Source: Streptomyces neyagawaensis (GTDB taxonomy: Bacteria; Actinomycetota; Actinomycetes; Streptomycetales; Streptomycetaceae). Taken from it: DNA of 64,000 nt. The stretch is from the NCBI RefSeq assembly GCF_023516595.1, contig NZ_JAMGBG010000053.1, positions 1-64,000 on the forward strand. Direction: 5' to 3'. Below are positions 1 to 9,524 of this stretch, piece after piece; within the stretch, counting starts at the first letter, position 1; each line of letters opens with the position of its first letter. The position numbers and the translations under genes were made by a program. Under the pieces are notes generated by a model, which saw nothing but the letters and a program-made list of their open reading frames with translations, did not search any database and had not been told where the DNA came from.

Positions 1-1109
1 TTCCCGGTGGTGCCCCGGGCGGCCGCGCCGGACGCGCTGCCGGACGTGCTCGGCGCGGCGGACGCGGCAGCGGCCGACCCCGTCGCGGGCGCGCCCTTGC
101 GCATGGACCAGCGAGGCGCGCGAGGCCGCTCCCCGGCCTCGTCGCCCCGCTTGGTCCCGAGCGCGCCGAACCCGCCCTTCTTGGGCCGCTCCTGAGGCAC
201 CACCGGCAGCGGCACGAGCTGTGTCGCGTCCAGCGGCGCGGCGTCCTTCGGGTCGGGCGCGTGGATGACCGTGTTGAGCATCGCCCGCGCGCCCGCGTCG
301 TCGAGGCGCCGCTCGGGGTCCTTGGTGAGCAGCCCGAAGATGACGTCCTTCAGGGGCCCGCCGCGCTTCGGCTCCGGGACCGGCTCGGTCATCACCGCGG
401 TCAGCGTCGCTATGGCCGACCCCTTGTCGTACGGCGGCACGCCCTCGACCGCCGCGTACAGCAGACCGCCGAGCGACCACAGGTCCGCCGCGGGGCCGGG
501 CTTGTGCCCGCGCGCCCGCTCCGGCGAGATGTACGAGGGGGCGCCCACGAGCATGCCGGTCGAGGTGATGGACGGGTCGCCCTCGACCTGCGCGATACCG
601 AAGTCGGTGAGGACGACCCGGCCGTCGTGCTTGTCGATCAGCACGTTCGACGGCTTCACGTCCCGGTGCAGGATGCCCTCGCGGTGCGCGGCGCGCAGCA
701 CGTCGAGGATCGCGAGCCCCACCTCGGCGGCGCGCCGCGGTTCGAGCACCCCGTCCTCACGGATGACCTCGGCGAGCGACTTGCCCTCGACGAGTTCCAT
801 CACGATCCACGGCCGGTCGTCCTCGTGGACGACGTCGAACACCGTCACCGCGCCGTTGTTGCGGATCCGTGCGATCGCCTTGGCCTCGCGCAGTGTGCGC
901 GTGATCAGCCGCCGCTTCTCGTCCGCGTCGATGCTCGACGGGAACCTCAGCTCCTTGACGGCGACCGTACGGCCCAGCGTCTCGTCCTTGGCACGCCACA
1001 CCGTGCCCATGCCGCCCCGACCGAGCACCCCTCCCAGCCGGTACCGCCCGGCGAGGAGACGTGCGTCCTTGTCCTGACGGGATTCCCCAGCCCGCTCCGC
1101 CTCCGACAT
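1..1109 (-). CDS. Serine/threonine protein kinase (C-terminus beyond window)
   Basis: Hanks-type (PknB-like) kinase that phosphorylates Ser/Thr of unknown targets. The visible protein shows the glycine-rich loop RGGMG (about residues 31-35), the ATP-binding Lys of AVKEL (about 52), the catalytic loop HRDVKPSN (from about 148), the metal-binding DFG (about 169) and the activation segment end ISPERARG. A Pro/Ala/Arg-rich stretch follows, and the frame is still open at base 1, so any membrane helix or sensor domain lies outside. I chose the ATG at 1109 because AGGGG sits 5-6 nt upstream; an in-frame ATG at 1121 has no such site. Neighbouring genes do not reveal its substrate. Confidence 0.9.
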   Translation of the reverse strand, partial: MSEAERAGESRQDKDARLLAGRYRLGGVLGRGGMGTVWRAKDETLGRTVAVKELRFPSSIDADEKRRLITRTLREAKAIARIRNNGAVTVFDVVHEDDRPWIVMELVEGKSLAEVIREDGVLEPRRAAEVGLAILDVLRAAHREGILHRDVKPSNVLIDKHDGRVVLTDFGIAQVEGDPSITSTGMLVGAPSYISPERARGHKPGPAADLWSLGGLLYAAVEGVPPYDKGSAIATLTAVMTEPVPEPKRGGPLKDVIFGLLTKDPERRLDDAGARAMLNTVIHAPDPKDAAPLDATQLVPLPVVPQERPKKGGFGALGTKRGDEAGERPRAPRWSMRKGAPATGSAAAASAAPSTSGSASGAAARGTTG

Positions 1110-1485
1110 GCGTCCCCTCATGCAACCCGCCCTGACAGAGCCTCCATTGTCACCCACCCGCCAAGCGCCCCTCGCCCAGGGTGCCCCTCAACCAGCCACC
1201 GCATCTCCCAAGACCCTCACTCCGCCCACCCACACTTCACAGCCGGGTCGGGCATAGTCGGCCCGTCGGCCCGGTTCACGCACCCCGTCCGGCGTGCGGG
1301 AAAGCGCTTCTGAGGCGTCGGACAGGGTTCCCGGGCACGCCCTCGGGAGGCGGGTCGGGACGGCACGGCGGGGACGACGAAAACCGGCCAGCGCAGGCGT
1401 GGCACGTCGGGCCGCCCCGGAGTCGGCCCCCGCCCCGGCGCCGCCCGGAGCCGTCCCGCATGATGTGCCGCGACAGGAAGAACCG

Positions 1486-2646
1486 ATGCCACCGACCAGG
1501 ACGCCCATGACACTCAGGAAGCCCATGGCGCACCTGGCCGTCCCCGTGGCCCTGTTCCTCCTGGCCGTGACCCCGACGGCCTCCCGGGCGCAGGTCGTTG
1601 CGGGCACGGACGCCGCCCTCCCCCTCCTGGTCACCCGGGGCCACGCCCCCGCCGCCGCCCTCCTCGCCGACGACCCGTCCGGCACCCGTTACGCCCACGC
1701 CGAAGCGGAGGCCCAGGACGAGGACGAGGGCGCGGCCGAAGTCGGCCGAGAAGGCACGCCCGAGCAGAGGCCCGAGCCGCTCCGCCGCGCCGACCGCTTC
1801 CGGGCGGGCAGCATCACCAAGACGTTCATCGCCACCGTCGTGCTCCAGCTGGCCGCGGAACACCGGCTGTCGCTGTCGGACTCGGTGGAGGACCACCTTC
1901 CGGGCCTGGTCCGAGGCGAGGGCGCGGCCCGGGCCGACGACGGCCGCCGCATCACGTTGCGCGCACTGCTCACGCACACCAGCGGCCTCGCCGACTTCAC
2001 GGCGGTCACCGGGGGAACCACCCCCGTGACCCCGCGTCAGGCCGTACGCCTCGCGCTCGCCCTCCCCCCGGCCGTCCCCGGCCGCTTCTTCTACTCGAAC
2101 ACCAACTACGTGCTGCTGGGCCTGGTCATCGAGCGGGTCACCGGCAACTCCTACGCCACCGAGGCCGAGCGCCGCGTCATCGCGCCCCTCCGTCTGACGG
2201 GGACGTCCTTCCCGGGTGCCCGCTCCTCGCTGCCGGAGCCGCACGGCCGCGCCTACTCCGCCGACGGCTCCGACGTCACCGACCTCGACCCGCGCGCCGC
2301 GGGGGCGGCGGGCGAACTCGTCACCACGCTGCCCGACGTGAACCGCTTCTACGGGGCGCTGCTCGGCGGCCGACTCCTGCCTCCCCGTCAGCTCCGCGAG
2401 ATGCTCGACACCGGGACGGCGCACGGCGCGTACGGCATGGGCCTCTACCCCGTGAGGCTGCGGTGCGGCACGACGGTGTGGGGGCACAACGGCAGGATCT
2501 CCGGCAGCTACGTACGCACCGCGGCGACCGTCGACGGCCGTCACGTCCTCACCTACCGCGTGAACACGGACGCGCCCGAGGACCCGGACCTGGAACCGGC
2601 GCTGCTCACCGTTGAGTTCTGCCCCCGCATCCTCAAAAGGCCTTAG
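1486..2646 (+). CDS. Secreted serine hydrolase, beta-lactamase class C / D-Ala-D-Ala carboxypeptidase family
   Basis: About 386 residues. A signal peptide (hydrophobic run AVPVALFLLAVTP, cut near SRAQ) indicates export. The S12-family triad motifs are present: SITK (SxxK, nucleophile and Lys) in RAGSITKTF, YSN (YxN) in FFYSNTNYV, and HNG in place of KTG in VWGHNGRISG. The fold fits a D-alanyl-D-alanine carboxypeptidase or esterase as well as a beta-lactamase; the sequence does not decide. An acidic insert of about 35 residues (QDEDEG...) lies before the SxxK motif. The frame opens upstream at 1294, but ATG 1486 has AGGAAG 7 nt upstream and puts the signal peptide at the N-terminus. Convergent with glpD. 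Confidence 0.85.
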   Translation: MPPTRTPMTLRKPMAHLAVPVALFLLAVTPTASRAQVVAGTDAALPLLVTRGHAPAAALLADDPSGTRYAHAEAEAQDEDEGAAEVGREGTPEQRPEPLRRADRFRAGSITKTFIATVVLQLAAEHRLSLSDSVEDHLPGLVRGEGAARADDGRRITLRALLTHTSGLADFTAVTGGTTPVTPRQAVRLALALPPAVPGRFFYSNTNYVLLGLVIERVTGNSYATEAERRVIAPLRLTGTSFPGARSSLPEPHGRAYSADGSDVTDLDPRAAGAAGELVTTLPDVNRFYGALLGGRLLPPRQLREMLDTGTAHGAYGMGLYPVRLRCGTTVWGHNGRISGSYVRTAATVDGRHVLTYRVNTDAPEDPDLEPALLTVEFCPRILKRP

Positions 2647-2650
2647 GTCG

Positions 2651-2698
2651 CCACAGCGGCACGCTGCTACAGGGGCACATTGCTACAGCGGCACGATG
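2651..2698. repeat. 3 x 16-bp tandem repeat across the glpD stop codon
   Basis: Units at 2651-2666, 2667-2682 and 2683-2698 share the pattern CTACAGNGGCACNNTG. The last unit encodes the final glpD codons and its TAG stop. The two extra units lie just downstream, and the period of 16 is out of frame. One of nine such stop-spanning duplications in the window. Confidence 0.85.
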
Positions 2699-4389
2699 TC
2701 CGGTGCGCCCAGCCGTGCCGCGTCGGCCGTCAGGTCGTCCGGCTGGCGCTGCGACTCCCGCTCGGCCTCCACCCTCTTCTCGTAGTGCTGGACCTCCCTC
2801 TCGATCTGGTCCTTGTCCCAGCCGAGCACCGGCGCCATCAGCTCCGCCGCCTCGCGCGCACTGCGCGTCCCCCGGTCGAAGGTCTCGATGGAGATCCGGG
2901 TGCGCCGGGTGAGCACGTCGTCGAGGTGGCGCGCGCCCTCGTGGGAGGCCGCATAGACGACCTCGGCCCGCAGGTAGTCGTCGGCGGCCTGGAGCGGCTC
3001 GGCCAGGGAGGGGTCGTCGGCGATGAGGTCGAGGAGTTCCTCGGTCGCGGACCCGTACCGGTTCAACAGGTGCTCCACGCGCACCACATGGAGCCCGGTG
3101 CCGGCCGCGATCCGCGCCCGCGCGTTCCACAGCGCCCGGTATCCCTCGGCCCCCAGCAGCGGCACGTCCTCGGTGACGCACTCGGCGACCCGCTGGTCGA
3201 GCCCGTGCACGGCGGCGTCCACCGCGTCCTTCGCCATCACCCGGTACGTCGTGTACTTGCCGCCGGCCACGACCACCAGCCCCGGTGCGGAGTGGGCGAC
3301 GGTGTGTTCGCGCGAGAGCTTGCTGGTCGCCTCCGACTCGCCGGCGAGGAGCGGTCGCAGCCCGGCGTACACGCCCTGCACGTCGTCACGGGTGAGCGGC
3401 ACCGCGAGGACGGAGTTCACCTGCTCCAGCAGGTAGTCGATGTCCGCGCTGGACGCGGCCGGATGGGCCTTGTCCAGGTCCCAGTCGGTGTCGGTGGTAC
3501 CCACGATCCAGTGCCGGCCCCAGGGGATGACGAACAGCACGGACTTCTCGGTCCGCAGGATGAGCCCGGTCGTGGAGTGGATCCGGTCCTTGGGTACGAC
3601 CAGATGGATGCCCTTGGACGCCCGCACATGGAACTGGCCGCGTTCCCCGACCATCGCCTGGGTGTCGTCGGTCCACACCCCGGTGGCGTTCACGATCTGC
3701 TTGGCGCGGATCTCGTACTCCCCGCCCCCTTCGACGTCCCGCACCTTGGCGCCGACGACCCGCTCGCCCTCGCGCAGGAACCCCGTCACGCGCGCGCGGT
3801 TGGCGACCTTCGCGCCGTAGGAGGCGGCCGTGCGCACCAGGGTGGCCACGTAGCGGGCGTCGTCCATCTGGGCGTCGTAGTACTGGAGGGCTCCGACCAG
3901 CGCGTCCTTCTTGAGGCAGGGCGCGATGCGCAGGGCGCGGCGGCGGCTGAGATGACGGTGCAGGGGCAGGCCCCGGCCGTGGCTGCGGGCCATCGACATC
4001 CCGTCGTACAGGGCGACGCCGGATCCCGCGTAGAACCGCTCCCAGCCCTTGTGCTGCAAGGGGTAGAGGAACGGCACGGGCTTCACCAGATGGGGTGCGA
4101 GGCGCTCCAGGAGGAGCCCGCGCTCCTTCAGGGCCTCCCTGACGAGGGCGAAGTCGAGCATCTCCAGATAGCGCAGGCCGCCGTGGATGAGCTTGCTCGA
4201 CCTGCTCGACGTGCCCGACGCCCAGTCACGCGCCTCGACGAGGCCCGTGGACAGGCCGCGTGTCACGGCGTCCAGGGCCGTACCCGCACCGACCACGCCA
4301 CCACCCACGACCAACACGTCCAGCTCGCGCTCGGCCATACCCGCCAGTGACTCGGCGCGCTGCGCCGGTCCCAGTGCCGCTGTCCTCAC
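2683..4389 (-). CDS. glpD: Aerobic glycerol-3-phosphate dehydrogenase
   Basis: FAD enzyme that oxidises sn-glycerol-3-phosphate to dihydroxyacetone phosphate and passes electrons to the respiratory chain; peripheral membrane protein. About 568 residues, normal for GlpD. The dinucleotide-binding motif VVGGGVVGAG is near the N-terminus, followed by the family signature SSKLIHGGLRYLE and, in the C-terminal half, GGKYTTYR. GTG 4389 was preferred because GGGAGG sits 5 nt upstream and the protein then begins VRTAALGPAQRAE; the frame also allows a start at 4440. No glpF or glpK is adjacent, so this is a stand-alone glpD. Its 3' end carries a tandem duplication covering the stop codon. Confidence 0.95.
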   Translation of the reverse strand: MRTAALGPAQRAESLAGMAERELDVLVVGGGVVGAGTALDAVTRGLSTGLVEARDWASGTSSRSSKLIHGGLRYLEMLDFALVREALKERGLLLERLAPHLVKPVPFLYPLQHKGWERFYAGSGVALYDGMSMARSHGRGLPLHRHLSRRRALRIAPCLKKDALVGALQYYDAQMDDARYVATLVRTAASYGAKVANRARVTGFLREGERVVGAKVRDVEGGGEYEIRAKQIVNATGVWTDDTQAMVGERGQFHVRASKGIHLVVPKDRIHSTTGLILRTEKSVLFVIPWGRHWIVGTTDTDWDLDKAHPAASSADIDYLLEQVNSVLAVPLTRDDVQGVYAGLRPLLAGESEATSKLSREHTVAHSAPGLVVVAGGKYTTYRVMAKDAVDAAVHGLDQRVAECVTEDVPLLGAEGYRALWNARARIAAGTGLHVVRVEHLLNRYGSATEELLDLIADDPSLAEPLQAADDYLRAEVVYAASHEGARHLDDVLTRRTRISIETFDRGTRSAREAAELMAPVLGWDKDQIEREVQHYEKRVEAERESQRQPDDLTADAARLGAPDIVPL

Positions 4390-4669
4390 CGCTGCCTCCC
4401 GCTGTTTGTCGCGCCGGTCCCACCTGTCGATGCCCGTCAAGCAAGACCCTGCTCACATCCCCCTGCCCAGAATTCTGACCGTGTTGCCTGACATCGGCCA
4501 CCACCCGCCCCCAGCCTGTGGACAACCCTCCGGGACGCGCGACGACATACCCCAACCAATCCAGCACATCGGTCATATTTACTCCTAGTCTGACATTGCG
4601 CTCGCTCATCCAGTCCACAGGGCTTGCGCGTCTGTCCCGCTTCGGTTATTGGGAAGGACGGCTCACGCC

Positions 4670-5878
4670 ATGCCCGCAGATCTCGCCGTCATCGGACTCG
4701 GCCAGCTCGGCCTGCCGCTGGCCCAGGCCGCCGTCGCCGCCGGCATCCCCACGCTCGGTTACCGCACCGGCCCCGAACGCGGCTCCCTCACCCCCGCCGA
4801 ACTGCGCCGCATGCTCGCCAGCGGCTTCAGGCCCGGCACCAGCCCCGCGGAACTCGGCCGGGTCCGTACGGCGGTCATCTGTGTCCCCGTGCCCATGGGC
4901 GCCGACGGAGCGCCGGACCTCACCCAGGTGGAGGAGGCCGCCCGGGTCCTGGCCGCCCGTCTGCGCCCGCACACCACGGTCATCCTGGAGTCACCGGTCC
5001 ACCCGGGCACCACCGAGGAGTTCCTGCGTCCGCTCCTCGAAGAGGGATCGGGTCTGCGCGCGGGCCGCGACTTCCACCTCGCCTATTCGCCCGCCCGTGT
5101 CGACCCGGGCAACCGCGACTTCGGTCCCGCGAACATCCCCAAGGTGATCGGCGGCGTCACCCCGGCCTGCACGGAGTCGGCGGCCGCCTTCTACGGCCGG
5201 CTCACCGACAAGGTGGTACGCGCGCGTGGACCGCGCGAGGCCGAGACGGTGCAGTTGCTGGAGACCAACTACCGGCACGTCAACATCGCCCTCGTCAACG
5301 AGATGGCCGTCCTCTGCCACGATCTCGGCGTCGACCTGTGGGACGTCATCCGCTGCGCCGAGACCAAGCCGTTCGGCTTCCAGGCGTTCCGCCCGGGACC
5401 CGGCGTGGGCGGCCACGCCCTCGCGCAGGACCTGTCGGGCCAGGCCCCCCACTCACTGCGCATGGTCGAACTGGCCCAGCGGGTCAACCACCGCATGCCC
5501 CAGTACATCGTCCAGCGCGCCGCCACCCTCCTCAACGAGCACGGCAAGTCGGCCCGCGGAGCCCGCGTCCTCCTCCTCGGCGTCACGTACAAGCCCGATA
5601 TCGCCGACCAACAGGGCACCCCTGCGGAGGAGATCGCCCGCCGGCTCCTCCAACTCGGCGCGCACGTCAGCTACCACGACCCGTACGTCCCCGCGTGGAG
5701 CGTCCTCGACCGCCCGGTCCCTCGTGCCGACTGCCTCTACGAGGCCACCGCCGACGCCGACCTGACGATCCTCCTCCAGCACCACCGCACCTACGACCTC
5801 CAGGGCCTGTCGGTGAAGGCCCAGCTCCTCCTGGACACCCGCGGAGCCACTCCGACGGGGGCGGCGCACAGGTTGTGA
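4670..5878 (+). CDS. Nucleotide-sugar dehydrogenase homologue lacking catalytic residues
   Basis: About 402 residues of the UDP-glucose / UDP-ManNAc 6-dehydrogenase family. The N-terminal Rossmann motif VIGLGQLGLPLA, the central helix (RHVNIALVNEMAVLC), TKPFGFQ, PGPGVGGH and the C-terminal domain (LLGVTYKPDIAD) are all present. Three residues expected for catalysis are replaced. The nucleophilic Cys of GGHC is Ala (GVGGHALAQD), the Lys before the central helix is Gln (TVQLLET), and the neighbouring Asn is Thr. The frame is intact, so I infer a pseudoenzyme (binding or regulatory role) rather than a decayed gene. ATG 4670 is the start that gives VIGLGQLG at the usual place; AAGGA lies about 12 nt upstream. 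Confidence 0.8.
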   Translation: MPADLAVIGLGQLGLPLAQAAVAAGIPTLGYRTGPERGSLTPAELRRMLASGFRPGTSPAELGRVRTAVICVPVPMGADGAPDLTQVEEAARVLAARLRPHTTVILESPVHPGTTEEFLRPLLEEGSGLRAGRDFHLAYSPARVDPGNRDFGPANIPKVIGGVTPACTESAAAFYGRLTDKVVRARGPREAETVQLLETNYRHVNIALVNEMAVLCHDLGVDLWDVIRCAETKPFGFQAFRPGPGVGGHALAQDLSGQAPHSLRMVELAQRVNHRMPQYIVQRAATLLNEHGKSARGARVLLLGVTYKPDIADQQGTPAEEIARRLLQLGAHVSYHDPYVPAWSVLDRPVPRADCLYEATADADLTILLQHHRTYDLQGLSVKAQLLLDTRGATPTGAAHRL

Positions 5879-5954
5879 ACGGGGCGCACGCCGCCGCCCG
5901 AACACTCCGGGGCCGGTGGCAGAGGTGCCCCCACGCCGGTACCGTACAGACCCA

Positions 5955-6044
5955 GGTGGAGCCCACCGCAGCGGCTACTGCGACAGGCTCCTGGATGGTT
6001 CACGGAGTGTCCGCCCCCAGTCTTCGTGGGGGCGGCCGCTCACC
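5955..6044 (+). ncRNA. Predicted four-helix structured RNA element, copy 1
   Basis: 90 nt that folds without leftover. P1 closes the element: GGTG(g)AGC 5955-5962 with GCTCACC 6038-6044. P2 is CGCAG 5967-5971 with CTGCG 5978-5982. P3 is ACA-GG-CTCC 5983-5991 with GGAG-TGT 6004-6010. P4 is nine perfect base pairs, CCGCCCCCA 6011-6019 with TGGGGGCGG 6027-6035. The shape recalls a cloverleaf, but there is no T-loop, D-loop or U8, so it is not a tRNA. I do not recognise it as a known riboswitch. The + strand is chosen because copy 2 keeps pairing only in that sense. Not followed by a gene on +; it lies 3' of the dehydrogenase homologue. Confidence 0.5.
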
Positions 6045-6056
6045 GCCTCACAAAAA

Positions 6057-6146
6057 GGTGGAGCCCACCGCAGTGGCTGCTGCGGCAGGCTCCTGGATGG
6101 TTCACGGAGTGTCCGCCCCTACTCTTCTTGGGGGCGGCCGCTCACC
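6057..6146 (+). ncRNA. Predicted four-helix structured RNA element, copy 2
   Basis: Tandem copy 102 bp downstream of the first, separated by a 12-nt A-rich spacer, with 84 of 90 positions identical. Of six differences, four lie in loops. The two in stems change A-U to G-U in P3 and C-G to U-G in P4, so pairing survives in a + strand transcript but would become A-C mismatches in a - strand one. P1 and P2 stems are invariant. Confidence 0.5.
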
Positions 6147-6472
6147 ATCCGTAAAGCCGCAAGACCCACCTCCTCCGGCACTGCACCATCCGAAGACGGA
6201 GTCGGTCCCAGCGGGTGGGCTTGCGGTGACGTCCCATGGGCGCCCCCTTCCACGACACCGCCCAGTAGCCCGGTGGACGGTTCGTCGGAATCGGGCCGGG
6301 CCCCGAGGGCGGGGTCCGGACCATGTCCTTGGAAGGGGGCCCCAGAAGAACTGGGGCGCCGATCACGAACGCTATCGGCCCACTTCGCCCGTTCGGCCCA
6401 CATTCGCCCCGAACGCAACCGCGCGCCCCGCCCGCAACTCACGCCCCCACCAGTCCCTTTGGGCACACGAAA

Positions 6473-6508
6473 AGGGGCCCGGTCGCCCCCGTGGGTGACC
6501 GGGCCCCT
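6473..6508 (-). terminator. Rho-independent terminator of guaB3
   Basis: Perfect 12-bp stem, AGGGGCCCGGTC (6473-6484) pairing with 6497-6508, followed on the minus strand by TTTTCG. It lies about 30 nt past the guaB3 stop. Confidence 0.85.
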
Positions 6509-6539
6509 CTCTCCGCTCAAATCGAGCGCGGTGTCATGT

Positions 6540-7664
6540 TCACCGCTTGTGCTGCGAGTCGGCGATCGTCACCTCGACGCGCTGGAACTCCTTCAGCTCG
6601 CTGTACCCGGTGGTGGCCATGGCCCTGCGCAGTGCGCCAAAGAGGTTCATCGAGCCGTCGGGCGTGTGCGAGGGTCCGGTCAGGACCTCCTCGATCGTGC
6701 CGACGGTGCCGAGGTCGACCTTCTTGCCGCGCGGCAGCTCCTCGTTCACCGCCTCCATGCCCCAGTGGTGCCCCTTGCCGGGCGCGTCCGTGGCGCGGGC
6801 CAGCGGGGAGCCCATCATCACCGCGTCGGCGCCGCAGGCGATCGCCTTGGGGAGGTCGCCGGACCAGCCGACACCGCCGTCGGCGATGACGTGCACATAC
6901 CGGCCGCCGGACTCGTCCATGTAGTCGCGGCGGGCCGCGGCCACGTCGGCCACCGCCGTCGCCATCGGGACCTGGATGCCCAGCACGTTCCGCGTGGTGT
7001 GGGCGGCGCCGCCGCCGAAGCCGACGAGGACGCCGGCCGCGCCGGTCCGCATCAGGTGCAGGGCCGCCGTGTACGTGGCGCAGCCGCCGACGATCACCGG
7101 GACGTCCAGCTCGTAGATGAACTGCTTCAGGTTCAGCGGCTCGTGCGAGCCCGAGACATGCTCCGCCGACACGGTCGTACCGCGGATGACGAAGATGTCG
7201 ACGCCCGCGTCCACGACGGCCTTGGAGAACTGGGCCGTGCGCTGCGGGGAGAGCGCCGCCGCGGTGACCACACCGGAGTCGCGCACCTCCTTGATGCGCT
7301 GCCCGATCAGCTCCTCCTTGATGGGAGCCGCGTAGATCTCCTGGAGGCGGCGCGTCGCGGCCTCGTCGGGCATGCCGGTGATCTCGTCGAGCAGCGGCTG
7401 CGGGTCCTCGTACCGCGTCCACAGACCTTCGAGGTTCAGTACGCCGAGGCCACCCATCTCGCCGATACGGATCGCGGTGGCCGGGGAGACGACCGAGTCC
7501 ATGGGGGCGGCCAGGAAGGGCAGCTCGAAGCGGTAGGCGTCGATCTGCCAGGCGATCGAGACCTCCTTCGGGTCGCGCGTACGACGGCTGGGGACGACGG
7601 CGATGTCGTCGAAGGCGTACGCCCGGCGGCCGCGCTTGCCGCGCCCGATCTCGATCTCAGTCAC
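6540..7664 (-). CDS. guaB3: GuaB3 family IMP dehydrogenase-related protein
   Basis: 374 residues, the usual length of the actinobacterial GuaB3 family. It has the TIM barrel of IMP dehydrogenase but lacks the CBS pair found in GuaB. Recognisable segments are the N-terminus EIEIGRGKRGRRAYAFDDIA, PFLAAPMDSVVSP, and the barrel segments VIADGGVGWSGDLPKAIACG and GADAVMMGSPLA. Its true reaction is less certain than that of GuaB; a role in purine metabolism is inferred from the family and from the tandem position downstream of guaB. GTG start at 7664 with AAAGG upstream. A hairpin separates it from guaB, and its own terminator follows. Confidence 0.9.
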   Translation of the reverse strand: MTEIEIGRGKRGRRAYAFDDIAVVPSRRTRDPKEVSIAWQIDAYRFELPFLAAPMDSVVSPATAIRIGEMGGLGVLNLEGLWTRYEDPQPLLDEITGMPDEAATRRLQEIYAAPIKEELIGQRIKEVRDSGVVTAAALSPQRTAQFSKAVVDAGVDIFVIRGTTVSAEHVSGSHEPLNLKQFIYELDVPVIVGGCATYTAALHLMRTGAAGVLVGFGGGAAHTTRNVLGIQVPMATAVADVAAARRDYMDESGGRYVHVIADGGVGWSGDLPKAIACGADAVMMGSPLARATDAPGKGHHWGMEAVNEELPRGKKVDLGTVGTIEEVLTGPSHTPDGSMNLFGALRRAMATTGYSELKEFQRVEVTIADSQHKR

Positions 7665-7724
7665 GTGTGTGGCCTTTCCCTGAAGCGTTCAGCGTCTTCC
7701 AGTATCGCCGACATGCACGACGAA

Positions 7725-7751
7725 GGCGGCCCCGGATGCACCGGGACCGCC
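7725..7751 (-). terminator. Hairpin between guaB and guaB3
   Basis: Stem GGCGGCCCCGG (7725-7735) pairs with CCGGGACCGCC (7741-7751) around a 5-nt loop with one mismatch. There is no T-run on the minus strand, so it may be a weak terminator or an mRNA-stabilising hairpin at the guaB 3' end. Confidence 0.5.
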
Positions 7752-7768
7752 CTCACCAGGTCCGTTGC

Positions 7769-9330
<1,562 letters not shown>

Positions 9331-9362
9331 CTAACGGGAAGCGCGGAGCACACATTCCACGG

Positions 9363-9386
9363 TACGAAGTCATCCCGGGCTTCGTA
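9363..9386. repeat. Inverted repeat upstream of guaB
   Basis: TACGAAG (9363-9369) and CTTCGTA (9380-9386) form a hairpin or operator-like palindrome 75 nt before the guaB start. Further TTCGTA and TTCATA half-sites follow to 9405. No promoter boxes could be placed with confidence. Confidence 0.4.
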
Positions 9387-9412
9387 TGTTCGTACGGACT
9401 TCATACGGAAAG

Positions 9413-9440
9413 GGCACCCCGCCTGTTCAGACGGGGTGCC
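9413..9440 (-). terminator. Terminator-like hairpin downstream of shbA
   Basis: GGCACCCCG (9413-9421) pairs with CGGGGTGCC (9432-9440), flanked by GGAA and TTCC that can extend the stem. It lies about 80 nt after the shbA stop, so it probably ends shbA transcription before the guaB promoter. Confidence 0.6.
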
Positions 9441-9484
9441 TTCCGGGCTACGACACGAACGTCGGCCCTCCTGCTCGACCGACG

Positions 9485-9524
9485 TGGTTCCTATTGGTTC
9501 CTGCTGGTTCTTGCTGGTTCCTAC
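9485..9524. repeat. 4 x 10-bp tandem repeat across the shbA stop codon
   Basis: Four units of TGGTTCCTRY (9485-9494, 9495-9504, 9505-9514, 9515-9524). The TAG stop (9521-9523) lies in the last unit, and three more units extend 3' of the gene. Confidence 0.85.

Larger units (their letters stand above)
5879..6468. other. Gene-free convergent spacer rich in foldable repeats
   Basis: No plausible gene lies here. The spacer holds the two 90-nt tandem elements (5955-6146). Further right, a distant inverted repeat pairs 6242-6252 (GCCCCCTTCCA) with 6330-6340, next to a short hairpin GCCCCAG-AAGAA-CTGGGGC at about 6339-6357. It lies between two convergent genes, so these elements are downstream of both. 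Whether any of it is transcribed independently cannot be read from the sequence. Confidence 0.6.

Noticed and set aside
5955-6044. The four-helix element as a tRNA gene
   Set aside because: No U8, no D-loop GG, no GTTCGA-type T-loop and no plausible anticodon loop of seven.
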